DNA of 64,000 bases from Chelatococcus sp. YT9 (GTDB taxonomy: Bacteria > Pseudomonadota > Alphaproteobacteria > Rhizobiales > Beijerinckiaceae), in NCBI RefSeq assembly GCF_018398315.1, contig NZ_JAHBRW010000001.1:1980001-2044000 (forward strand), given 5' to 3'. The notes under the pieces were generated by a model. It was given only the letters and a program-made list of their open reading frames with translations, was not told the DNA's origin and searched no databases. Of the stretch, positions 18,838 to 26,824 are shown in pieces. The translations under genes were made by a program, and so were the position numbers. Every line of letters starts with the position of its first letter. Position 1 is the first letter of the stretch.

Positions 18838-19743
18838 ATGCACAAGCATCGTCTCTCGATACCACCGCTTGCAGCCTTGACGGCGTTTGAGGCGGCGGCG
18901 CGCCATGGCAGCTTCACCAAGGCGGCCGAGGAGCTCAATCTCACCCAGGGTGCCGTCAGCCGTCAGGTCGCGCTGATCGAGGACCAACTCGGGCTGAAGC
19001 TGTTCGAGCGGATACGTCAGCGCGTGACACTGACCCCGGCCGGTGCCGCTTATGCCGCAGACATCCGCGATAGTCTTCGGCAGCTTTCGGCTGCGACCAT
19101 CAACGCCATGGCCTTCCGTGGCACGGGGGGCGTGCTCAATCTCGCCATCCTGCCGACCTTCGGCACGCGCTGGCTCATTCCACGGCTACCGGGCTTCTTC
19201 CAGGCCTATCCCGGGGTCACGGTCAATTTTGCGACGCGTCTCGTGCCTTTCGACTTCAAGCCGGAGGGGCTCGACGCGGCTATCCATTTCGGTGATCCGG
19301 TCTGGCCGGGGGCGCGCCTCCACCGCCTGATGGGCGAGGTCATCGTGCCCGTCGCCAGCCCGGAGATGATCGCGCGCTTCCGCCTGCGCGAGCCGGCCGA
19401 CCTCCTCACGGTGCCGCTGCTGCAGCAGGCGACGCGCCCGCATGCCTGGAAGAACTGGCTGCAGGCGCAAGGCTTGCCGACCGAAAGCGCGGTGATGGGG
19501 CCGCGCTTCGAACAGTTCGCCATGGTCGCGCAAGCTGCCTGCGCCGGCCTAGGCGCCGCCATCGTCCCGCATTTCCTGGTGGAGGACGAAATCCGCACGG
19601 GCGCGCTAGTCGTGCCCTTCGAGCGGCCGCTGATGAGCAGCGAGGCGTATTATCTGGTATATCCGGAAGAAAAGGCGGAGAGGCCGGCAGTTATAGCCTT
19701 TCGGGATTGGCTCCTGGCTCAATGCGAGCGAAATGAGTCTTAA
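18838..19743 (+). CDS. LysR family transcriptional regulator, GcvA-like
   Basis: The 301-residue protein has the LysR winged helix-turn-helix at residues about 6-65 (LTAFEAAARHGSFTKAAEEL then LTQGAVSRQVALIEDQLG), followed by the periplasmic-binding-protein-like effector domain. The PPLAALTAFEAAARHGSFTKAA opening is typical of the GcvA subgroup. It diverges from the ALDH7/gcdH genes, and the 284-bp intergenic region holds a TCAT-N11-ATGA dyad. Control of lysine/glutarate catabolism is therefore likely; GcvA-like regulators of gcdH are known in other proteobacteria. An AT-rich stretch begins right after the stop codon. Confidence 0.9.
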   Translation: MHKHRLSIPPLAALTAFEAAARHGSFTKAAEELNLTQGAVSRQVALIEDQLGLKLFERIRQRVTLTPAGAAYAADIRDSLRQLSAATINAMAFRGTGGVLNLAILPTFGTRWLIPRLPGFFQAYPGVTVNFATRLVPFDFKPEGLDAAIHFGDPVWPGARLHRLMGEVIVPVASPEMIARFRLREPADLLTVPLLQQATRPHAWKNWLQAQGLPTESAVMGPRFEQFAMVAQAACAGLGAAIVPHFLVEDEIRTGALVVPFERPLMSSEAYYLVYPEEKAERPAVIAFRDWLLAQCERNES

Positions 19744-19862
19744 TGATATATCGTTCGAGGTGTTTTGATATTAAAGAAATACTATTGGTTTATTTTTTGA
19801 ATTAAGCGAGATTCTGATTTATTTTTTTGCTAGTAGGGCCAATTATTGCGATTGGATTCGTT

Positions 19863-20675
19863 ATGCCGAGTGGCGCTTCCCATATTCCGCTCTTATTCCA
19901 GCAAGGACGAGCCATTTCTTATGGAGCCATAGATGTCCGCCAGGGCGAGGCGGGGAGCGCACTGGCATTGCAACTGCGCCACGCGTTGGCGGAGGCCGTA
20001 CCCCTCGCATTGTCCGCGGCAGCCGGCACGGCGGTGGTGGGAGGAGGTGGCAATATGGGCGCCCTGCTCGCCGGCCACGGCGGCGATGGGACGAGGTTTG
20101 TCGGTCGCGCACTGGGTAGCATGGCGATCCAGCCTCTTTGGGGCATGTCCCGAGCGGGAATCGTATCGCCGATAAGTGCCCGGATGACATCCATGATGAT
20201 GCCGACAGATCGTCCCCTTCCTCGGCCCAATGTGGATGCCGACCACATCCTCTTCGGGGTCGCGCTTTTTACGGAGACTGCAAAGGCTGTCCTCGTTGCC
20301 GCATTCATTCCTGCAGGCGCGCCTATCGCAGTCTTTGTCACGATCGATCTGGGCGTGACCTTTGCCTCAACAGCGATCGCCCATTTCGCGATGGCCCGCT
20401 ACGATCAAAGGGTGGAATGGCCGGAGCCGCCTCAGGGCGTCAGCGGCAGGACCATACTATGGGGCATGGCGGCCGGGGTCGTGGACGCGTTGGTCACAGC
20501 GCTGGGCGCCGGATTTACCTACCTTGTGCAATCCCCCGGAACGATGTCCCGCTGCATGGTGGCTGGAATTGTGGGCTGCGGTGCCACAGGTATCCGAGGC
20601 TATATGAAGGATGGCCTGATGCGCCTTCGCAACTGGGGGCCGAGCACGTCTACACCCGCCTACGCGGATCTTTGA
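19863..20675 (+). CDS. Hypothetical membrane protein of unknown family
   Basis: I do not recognise this gene. From the ATG at 19863 it encodes 270 residues; a TTG at 19827 would add 12. Hydrophobic stretches lie near residues 45-75, 125-175 and 205-230. The N-terminus is polar without a clear signal peptide, and the middle contains MSRAGIVSPISARMTSMMMP, an unusual Met/Ser-rich loop. It is preceded by about 90 bp of strikingly AT-rich DNA, unlike the rest of the window, which hints at acquisition or an old insertion boundary. It is convergent with the FAH-family gene. A secreted effector with membrane-inserting helices is conceivable, but nothing here proves it. Confidence 0.5.
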   Translation: MPSGASHIPLLFQQGRAISYGAIDVRQGEAGSALALQLRHALAEAVPLALSAAAGTAVVGGGGNMGALLAGHGGDGTRFVGRALGSMAIQPLWGMSRAGIVSPISARMTSMMMPTDRPLPRPNVDADHILFGVALFTETAKAVLVAAFIPAGAPIAVFVTIDLGVTFASTAIAHFAMARYDQRVEWPEPPQGVSGRTILWGMAAGVVDALVTALGAGFTYLVQSPGTMSRCMVAGIVGCGATGIRGYMKDGLMRLRNWGPSTSTPAYADL

Positions 20676-20700
20676 AGGGGAATCCGGCTCGGCGCGGGCT

Positions 20701-21915
20701 CTACAGAAGACCGCGTCCTGCCAGATTGCGCATCAGATCGGCGAAGCCGAAGCTCCAGGGCTCGCAGCGATCCGTATGGCGAATGCGGTTGACGAGGCGG
20801 CCGAGCTGGGGCGTGGCGATGGTGACGATGTCGTCTTGCTTGTGCGTGAAGCCCTTGCCGGGTGCGTCGCGGTCCTCCACAGGCGCGAAAAGCGTGCCGA
20901 GGAAAAGCACCGCGCCGTCAGGGTAGTGGTGATGCTTGCCGAGCATCTGCCCGACGAGGTCGGCGGGGTCGCGGCTGATCTTCTCGATGGTCGAAAACCC
21001 ATCGAGCCGGAAACCCTCCGGCCCCTCGACGGTCAGCGTCACCGCCATGCGGCGGACGTCGTCCAGCGTGAAGCTGGCATCGAAGAAGCGCAGGAATGGG
21101 CCAATTGCGCAGCTCGCGTTATTGTCCTTCGCCTTTGACAGGAGAAGCGCCGACCGGCCTTCCACGTCGCGCAGATTGACGTCGTTGCCGAGCGTCGCGC
21201 CGACGATGCGGCCGGTGGATGCGACCGCGAGCACCACCTCTGGCTCCGGGTTGTTCCAGGTGGACATAGGGTGAATGCCCGCGTCCATTCCGGTGCCGAC
21301 GGCCGATAACGGTTGGGCCTTTGTGAAGATTTCCGCATCCGGACCGATGCCGACCTCCAAATACTGGCTCCAGGCGCCCTGGGCGAGCAGGACCTCCTTG
21401 AGACGCATGGCCTCGGGGGAGCCTGGCTTCAGCTTGGCAAAATCGTCGCCGACAAGGCTTACGATCTCGGAGCGGATCGCGGCGGCCGCATTGGCGTCCC
21501 CGCGGGCGCGCTCCTCAATGACACGCTCCAGCATCGACACGGCGAAGGTGACACCAGCCGCCTTGATGGCCTGCAGGTCGATGGGGGCGAGCAGCCAGGG
21601 TTCGGAGGGATCGCGCCCGTCAGGGATGGTATTCCTCAGCAGGGCGTCTAGCGGCCCGAGCGGCTCACCATCGGCCCCGCGCAGCGCGGCGGCAGGGTCG
21701 GGTGCCTCGCACAGGTCGCGCATGGTGGGGAATTCGGCCGTTATGTCGATGAGCTCACCATCTCTGATGGCGACAACAGACGGGCCGCCCACGTCCGGGC
21801 GGAAAACGCGCCCGGCAAGCGCCGCTTGACCCGCATCGTCCGGGAGGGTGGATGCAAGCGTGACACGGCTACGCATCGCCGCATCATGTGTCGAATGCCC
21901 GGGGGTCGCTGTCAT
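20701..21915 (-). CDS. Fumarylacetoacetate hydrolase (FAH) family protein
   Basis: The 404-residue protein belongs to the FAH superfamily, divalent-metal enzymes that cleave, decarboxylate or hydrate 2-oxo/1,3-dioxo acids and sugar-acid derivatives. Features are AAGVTFAVSMLERVIEER, the metal-ligand region around PEPEVVLAVASTGRIVG followed by GNDVNLRDVEG, and the late FLGTLFAPVEDR and FTHKQDDIVTIATP elements. The long N-terminal domain and the length near 400 fit the sugar-acid dehydratase-like subgroup rather than the 280-residue acylpyruvases, but the substrate is unknown. A GTG at 21918 is an alternative start. No operon partner is obvious. Confidence 0.83.
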   Translation of the reverse strand: MTATPGHSTHDAAMRSRVTLASTLPDDAGQAALAGRVFRPDVGGPSVVAIRDGELIDITAEFPTMRDLCEAPDPAAALRGADGEPLGPLDALLRNTIPDGRDPSEPWLLAPIDLQAIKAAGVTFAVSMLERVIEERARGDANAAAAIRSEIVSLVGDDFAKLKPGSPEAMRLKEVLLAQGAWSQYLEVGIGPDAEIFTKAQPLSAVGTGMDAGIHPMSTWNNPEPEVVLAVASTGRIVGATLGNDVNLRDVEGRSALLLSKAKDNNASCAIGPFLRFFDASFTLDDVRRMAVTLTVEGPEGFRLDGFSTIEKISRDPADLVGQMLGKHHHYPDGAVLFLGTLFAPVEDRDAPGKGFTHKQDDIVTIATPQLGRLVNRIRHTDRCEPWSFGFADLMRNLAGRGLL

Positions 21916-22196
21916 CACTCATTCCATCCCATGCTGACCGGCCGGTGTGCCTGGTTGAGTTTCCGTTCCGGCTTTCGGCGCTGCTCACTGCCGCGATGCT
22001 CTGGGCATCCATGCGGGGATCGGCTGTCAGGGTCAAGCGGGAAGGATTTTGCGGTGCAGTAACGTTGGACGAAGTAGCGCGGGTTGCTCCTGCCATGCGT
22101 GAGGTGCAACCCTGCCCCCCAAAAGCCATATTCGGGCAGTTTTTGGGCCTTTTCTGCTGAATTTGAGCGCTTGGTGCTGCAACGCACTAGAAGTTT

Positions 22197-22586
22197 GTGC
22201 GTCGCAGCATTAAACATGAGTCGTTGTTTGCCGCATCGCTGATGAGGGCGGTGCATGAATGTTTCGGAGTAGGATCGTTGAAAGCGAGAACAGAGCAGCC
22301 CCCACGCATTTTGCGTCCTCGGCATGAGCCCCCGACCATTCGGGAAGCCTTCGAGGCTGCGATGGACCTGGCCGATCGCTTCGAAGATCGGGTCAGCATT
22401 GCCGCCGGCCTCATGGGGTGTAGCGAGGAAGAGGTTCGTGAGCAGGCCGTGGCCTTCAAGGCAACAGTGTCTCGTCCGCGGCTCTCCATCTCCGTTCCCC
22501 AGGCGCCGTCTGCGCGGTCTCGCACCATGGCACCTCGCAGGGAGGTGATCGTGGAGCGTGTCCGCCCACGTATGATCATGCGCTGA
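22197..22586 (+). CDS. Small hypothetical protein
   Basis: I do not recognise this gene. The reading frame gives 129 residues from a GTG at 22197, or 114 from the ATG at 22242. A central helix-rich segment (TIREAFEAAMDLADRFEDR followed by VSIAAGLMGCSEEEVREQA) looks like real protein, flanked by arginine-rich ends. It is transcribed away from the FAH gene and ends in a perfect stem-loop at 22601-22630. Coding status rests on amino-acid composition only. Confidence 0.5.
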   Translation: MRRSIKHESLFAASLMRAVHECFGVGSLKARTEQPPRILRPRHEPPTIREAFEAAMDLADRFEDRVSIAAGLMGCSEEEVREQAVAFKATVSRPRLSISVPQAPSARSRTMAPRREVIVERVRPRMIMR

Positions 22587-22600
22587 GCCGCGGATATCTG

Positions 22601-22630
22601 ACGCCTCTGCATCCCTGTTTGCAGAGGCGT
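22601..22630. terminator. Stem-loop between convergent small genes
   Basis: A perfect 11-bp stem ACGCCTCTGCA / TGCAGAGGCGT encloses the loop TCCCTGTT. It lies between two convergent reading frames and could end transcription in both directions, although no strong T-run follows on either strand. Confidence 0.55.
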
Positions 22631-22677
22631 ATGGTTCGGTGCTGCCCGCCCTACATCAATTGGCGGGAGGGCGGCGC

Positions 22678-23004
22678 CTACCAGAATTCATCCCGCCAGT
22701 CGCAGCGCCCGTCGGCGATCTTGAAGTCCGGCGGATCGCACGGGTTCGTGTCACGTGGACACCATGGACGGCATTGCTGCGGCACCGCTTGGCGGTTGCG
22801 GTAGACCTTCTTCTTCTTTTTCTTTTGTGCTTGGACCAGCATTGCCTCGCCGCCGCTCCCTTCGGCCAACGCCGGCCAGGACGGGCTCGCCGCGGCGTGC
22901 TTCCCCACGCCGAGCCCGGCTCCGATAAGCACAACGGCCGCCAGGATCATCGTGATTGCACTACCGCGCCTGACGCGGCCTCGGCCTTCGCTTGGCTTGG
23001 ACAT
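22678..23004 (-). CDS. Small exported hypothetical protein with poly-lysine and cysteine-rich tail
   Basis: From the ATG at 23004 the product is 108 residues. It has a basic N-terminus (MSKPSEGRGRVRRG) and a hydrophobic segment (AITMILAAVVLIGAGLGVG) that could be a signal peptide or anchor, then AQKKKKKKVYRNR and a short tail with four cysteines (CRPWC, NPCD, GRCD) ending in RDEFW. The paired cysteines suggest disulfides in the periplasm. Function is unknown. Upstream, a region of over 400 bp contains only repeats. Confidence 0.55.
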   Translation of the reverse strand: MSKPSEGRGRVRRGSAITMILAAVVLIGAGLGVGKHAAASPSWPALAEGSGGEAMLVQAQKKKKKKVYRNRQAVPQQCRPWCPRDTNPCDPPDFKIADGRCDWRDEFW

Positions 23005-23134
23005 CCTGCCCCTCCTCCGGACAGCGTGTGTCACACACGAGGACCATCGTTAACCCTTAAGGCGGGGCGAACGTTCCGGCCAAGTTGGCGAGGCCGCGTT
23101 GTGAGCGGTCCTGGCGCCAGGGAGCAAGGCCGCG

Positions 23135-23182
23135 CAGATCCCTTCCCAAGCAGATCTGTTCCCAAGCAGAACCCTTCCCAAG
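23135..23182. repeat. Tandem repeat, three 16-bp units
   Basis: Three adjacent units share the form CAGA-N5-TTCCCAAG (23135-23150, 23151-23166, 23167-23182), with a few substitutions among them. They lie in the non-coding stretch 23005-23451, upstream of the small exported protein and downstream of the Gfo/Idh gene. No function is evident. Confidence 0.7.
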
Positions 23183-23276
23183 AGGCGCCGCAGGCTTAGG
23201 GTGGGATCGGCTGGCGCAGACTTCGCCGGAAGAAGGCATGCCTGAATGGTCGGCGGAGCATCGCTCCGGGGTTCGT

Positions 23277-23388
23277 GACCCGCCCGACCGCGGTTGTGCG
23301 AGCCCACCCTTCCCCACACAACGCCGGTGTTCCCGGTTGCGCGATGAGTACGCAAGTCGCGAACACCCGACTTGCGTAAGGAGGGATC
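23277..23388. repeat. Composite palindromic repeat, copy 3 (left arm plus twin hairpins)
   Basis: This copy has a degenerate left arm (CCCGCCCGACCGCGGTTGTG onwards, with CCCACCCTTCCCC), the twin-hairpin module (23317-23378) and the GAGGGATC junction seen in copy 2, but no right arm. Hairpin 2 is a perfect 11-bp stem TACGCAAGTCG / CGACTTGCGTA. One stem pair differs from copy 2 on both sides (G-C in copy 2, A-T here). Confidence 0.65.
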
Positions 23389-23451
23389 AGCGGCGGCCGG
23401 GAATGCTACACATCCGTCTGCCCGTCCTCGTTACGCTCAGAGGGGTCAGCC

Positions 23452-24633
23452 TCACGCCTCGATCGTGGTCCAGCCTCCGTCGTTGCGTGACGAGGCGACT
23501 GCGGCCTCGATGAAGGCCATGCCCGCAAATCCGTCCACGATAGTGGGAAACTCCACCTCGGTGGGTAGGGCGGCGCCGGCCTGCCGCGCACGGATGGCGC
23601 GCGCGACCTCTGTATAGATCGTCGCGAAAGCTTCCAGATAACCTTCCGGATGGCCAGACGGCACGCGTGTCACGCGCGCGGCCGACGCATTCGCCCCAGG
23701 CGCCCCGCGCGCGATGATGCGCGGTGGCTCGCCGAGCGGCGACCATCTGAGCTGATTGGGGTACTCTTGCGCCCATTCCAATCCGCCCTTTTCGCCGTAG
23801 ATGCGGATGCGCAGGCCATTCTCGTTGCCGGGCGCGACCTGGCTTGCCCAGAGCGTGCCACGCGCGCCGCTGGCGTAGCGCAGGCTGACCTGGACATTGT
23901 CGTCGAGCCGCCGGCCGGCAACGAAACTGGTCAACTCGGCGCTCAAGGCGACGGGGGTGAGGCCGCTCATGAAATGAGCGAGCTGATAGGCGTGCGTGCC
24001 GATGTCGCCGATCGCCCCGCCTGCGCCGGACTGCGCCGGGTCCGTGCGCCAGGCGGCCTGCTTTTGGCCGCTTTGTTCGATCGGCTCGCTCAACCAATCC
24101 TGGGCATATTCCACCTGGATGACGCGAACGGCGCCAATCTCGCCGGCCGCGATCATGGCACGCGCCTGCCGCACCATGGGATAGCCGGAATAGTTGTAGG
24201 TGACGGCGAAGATCAGTCCGCTTTTTACGGCGGCGTCCCGCAGCGTCCGGGCCTCCGCGAGGCTCGTCGCCAGCGGCTTGTCGCAGATGACATGGATGCC
24301 TTGCTCGAGGAATGCCAGCGCGGCTGGCGCGTGCCGGTGATTCGGTGTGACGATGGAGACGGCGTCGATGCCATCCGGCCGCGCTGCTTCCGCTCGTGCC
24401 ATCGTTGCGAAATCAGGGTACGTGCGGGCGGGGTCGAGCCCGAGCGCCGCGCCCGACCGCAGGGATCTCTCGGCCGTTGAGGAGAGGGCACCGGCCACGA
24501 AATCATAATCGCCATCGAGCCGGGCCGCTATGCGATGAACCGCGCCGATGAAGGCGCCCTCGCCGCCGCCGACCATGCCGAGACGGACGCGGCGAGGAGC
24601 GGCTGTGTGATTCGTTTGTGCCGCGTCGATCAT
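23452..24633 (-). CDS. Gfo/Idh/MocA family oxidoreductase
   Basis: The 393-residue protein has an N-terminal NAD(P)-binding Rossmann fold (RLGMVGGGEGAFIGAVHRIA), the active-site motif of the family (IHVICDKPLATS, a variant of E-K-P) and a C-terminal dehydrogenase domain with AIGDIGTHAYQLAHFMSG, whose His and Asp are typical catalytic residues. These enzymes oxidise hydroxyl groups of sugars and polyols such as myo-inositol or glucoside 3-OH groups. Its start overlaps the end of the isomerase gene by 4 bp (ATGA). It closes the sugar operon that begins at 31294. Confidence 0.92.
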   Translation of the reverse strand: MIDAAQTNHTAAPRRVRLGMVGGGEGAFIGAVHRIAARLDGDYDFVAGALSSTAERSLRSGAALGLDPARTYPDFATMARAEAARPDGIDAVSIVTPNHRHAPAALAFLEQGIHVICDKPLATSLAEARTLRDAAVKSGLIFAVTYNYSGYPMVRQARAMIAAGEIGAVRVIQVEYAQDWLSEPIEQSGQKQAAWRTDPAQSGAGGAIGDIGTHAYQLAHFMSGLTPVALSAELTSFVAGRRLDDNVQVSLRYASGARGTLWASQVAPGNENGLRIRIYGEKGGLEWAQEYPNQLRWSPLGEPPRIIARGAPGANASAARVTRVPSGHPEGYLEAFATIYTEVARAIRARQAGAALPTEVEFPTIVDGFAGMAFIEAAVASSRNDGGWTTIEA

Positions 24634-25679
24634 GGCTTCAGCCCCAGGAGCTTACGGTTGGTAGCCTTGTCGCTCTGGCTCGCTGCGAAATCATCGAACA
24701 TGCGCTCGGAGCGCTTGATCATGTGGCTGAGGATGAAGGGCGCGCCTTCGGATGCGCCCTGCTCGGGATCCTTCAGCGCGCATTCCCATTCGACAACGGC
24801 CCAGCCCTCGTAGTTGTACTGCGCGAGCTTCGAGAAGATCGAAGCGAAGTCCACTTGCCCGTCGCCTGGCGAGCGGAACCGGCCGGGCCGCTCCACCCAG
24901 CCCTGGTACCCGCCGTAGACACCGGAGCGGCCGGTGGGGTTGAACTCGGCGTCCTTCACATGAAAGGCGCGGATGCGGTCGTGGTAGATGTCGATGAAAG
25001 CGAGATAATCCAGCGCCTGCAGCACGAAATGCGAGGGATCGTAAAGGATCGAGGCGCGTGGGTGATTGCCGACGGCCTCCAGGAAGCGCTCGAAGGTGAT
25101 GCCGTCGTGGAGATCCTCGCCCGGATGGATCTCATAGGCGAGGTCGACACCGGCATCCTCGAAGGCGTCGAGGATGGGCTTCCAGCGGCGCCCGAGCTCC
25201 GTGAAGGCTTCCTCCACGAGCCCGTTGGGGCGCTGCGGCCAAGGATACATATAGGGCCAGGCGAGCGCTCCGGAAAACGTGGCGTGGGCATTGAGCCCGA
25301 GATGCCGAGAGGCTTTGGCGGCCAGCTTGAGCTGCTCGACGGCCCACGCCTGGCGTGACTCCGGCTTGCCACGCACCTCCGGCGGGGAAAAGGCGTCGAA
25401 CATCAGGTCGTAGGCCGGATGAACGGCGACGAGTTGCCCCTGCAGATGGGTCGACAGCTCGGTGACGACGAGGCCATGCTTGTCCAGCAGCGCGCGGATG
25501 TCGTCGCAGTAGGCTTGCGATTCCGCGGCCTTCTTCAGGTCGAAGATGGCGACATCCTTGGTAGGGATCTGTACGCCGGCATAGCCGTGGCCTGCCGCCC
25601 ATCCGGCGAGCCCGTCGAGCGTGTTGAAGGGCGGACCGTCTCCGACAAACTGGGCAAGAAAGATGGCTGGGCCCTTCAT
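24630..25679 (-). CDS. Sugar phosphate isomerase/epimerase family protein (xylose isomerase-like TIM barrel)
   Basis: This 349-residue TIM-barrel protein belongs to the AP-endonuclease-2/xylose isomerase-like family, represented by inosose dehydratase and sugar epimerases. Metal-binding residues are likely in DLAYEIHPGEDLHDG, RASILYDPSHFVLQ and FHVKDAEFNPTGRSG. It is cotranscribed with the Gfo/Idh enzyme that overlaps it, the usual pairing for oxidation followed by isomerisation or dehydration of a cyclitol or 3-keto sugar. The LacI gene lies 56 bp upstream. The exact substrate is unknown. Confidence 0.88.
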   Translation of the reverse strand: MKGPAIFLAQFVGDGPPFNTLDGLAGWAAGHGYAGVQIPTKDVAIFDLKKAAESQAYCDDIRALLDKHGLVVTELSTHLQGQLVAVHPAYDLMFDAFSPPEVRGKPESRQAWAVEQLKLAAKASRHLGLNAHATFSGALAWPYMYPWPQRPNGLVEEAFTELGRRWKPILDAFEDAGVDLAYEIHPGEDLHDGITFERFLEAVGNHPRASILYDPSHFVLQALDYLAFIDIYHDRIRAFHVKDAEFNPTGRSGVYGGYQGWVERPGRFRSPGDGQVDFASIFSKLAQYNYEGWAVVEWECALKDPEQGASEGAPFILSHMIKRSERMFDDFAASQSDKATNRKLLGLKP

Positions 25680-25735
25680 GATGTCGTCCTCCTGCGTTGG
25701 AACGGGCGGTCAGCCCGATTATTGCCCGGCGTCCT

Positions 25736-26818
25736 TCACGCGGATGATATATGCCCGCGCAGGCGTTGTTGCCTCTGGGTGAGACGATTGGGGCCCGTCG
25801 AGCCCCGGATGACGAAACGCGTTTCCATCAGGATATCCGGCGTCGTCACCGGTGGCTCGTCCGACAGCATCGCGATCATCTGCGCCATGGCCTGACGACC
25901 GATCTCGAAACGCGGCTGATGAACGGTCGTGAGCGGCGGTTCGAAGGCATCCGCCAGCACGATATCATCGAAACCGACGACGGAAATATCGGCAGGTACG
26001 TGAAGGCCACGTGCTCTGAGTTCGCTGATCGCGCCGACGGCCATCTGGTCGCTGGCTGCGAAGACGGCGGTGAAGTCGGTGCCAGCCTCGAACAATCGCC
26101 GCACGGCGCGGCGTCCCGCAGCAAGGCTGAAATCGCCATTGATCACGAGCGCATCGTCGTGGGCGATGCCGTGTTCGGATAGCGCAGCCCGATAGCCCGC
26201 GAGCCTGTCGAGCGCCAGTCGCTCTGGCATTGGCCCGGTGATATGGGCGATACGCCCGTGGCCGAGGCTGATAAGATGGTTCACGGCTTCGCGGGAGGCG
26301 GCGATATTATCGATCTTGACGGTCGGCAGGGCGACGTCGGGAAAGGTCTCGAGCGCGATCACGATCGGCGGCAGGCGCGGGATTTCAGCCTTCAGCGCTT
26401 CCGGGAAGCGTCCGATCATCAGAATGAGGCCGTCGGCGTGGCGTGCGCGCACGGTGTCAACATAGTGCTGGATGCGCTGGTCGTCGTCGCGGGCGTCCCC
26501 CATCAGCACGCTGTAGCCGGCCTCGACAGCCGCTTCCTCCACGCCCTTGTAGATCTCCAGGTAGAACGGATTGGAGATGTCGCGCACCAGGAGGATGACG
26601 GTGCGGCTCGCCCGGCTGCGCAGGTTGCGCGCCTGCGAATTCGGCACGAACCCCGTTGCCGCGACGGCCTCCATGATGCGCTGGCGCGTGTCCGGCTGCA
26701 CTTTGTCCGGCCGTTGCAAGGCGCGGGACACGGTCGCCGTCGAAACGCCCGCGAGCTTCGCGACGGTGGCGAGGGTCGGCGTAGCCTTTGCCGGTGTGCC
26801 CTTCGTTGATGCGGCCAT
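25736..26818 (-). CDS. LacI family transcriptional repressor of the sugar ABC operon
   Basis: The 360-residue protein has the LacI helix-turn-helix near residues 15-36 (LATVAKLAGVSTATVSRAL), the hinge helix region (NSQARNLRSRASRTV) and a sugar-binding core with SVVGFDDIVLADAFEPPLTT. It is embedded in the operon between the permease and the isomerase gene, only 6 bp after the permease stop, so it is probably autoregulated through the palindrome at 31335-31352. Ligand identity is unknown. Confidence 0.92.
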   Translation of the reverse strand: MAASTKGTPAKATPTLATVAKLAGVSTATVSRALQRPDKVQPDTRQRIMEAVAATGFVPNSQARNLRSRASRTVILLVRDISNPFYLEIYKGVEEAAVEAGYSVLMGDARDDDQRIQHYVDTVRARHADGLILMIGRFPEALKAEIPRLPPIVIALETFPDVALPTVKIDNIAASREAVNHLISLGHGRIAHITGPMPERLALDRLAGYRAALSEHGIAHDDALVINGDFSLAAGRRAVRRLFEAGTDFTAVFAASDQMAVGAISELRARGLHVPADISVVGFDDIVLADAFEPPLTTVHQPRFEIGRQAMAQMIAMLSDEPPVTTPDILMETRFVIRGSTGPNRLTQRQQRLRGHISSA

Positions 26819-26824
26819 GGCGGT

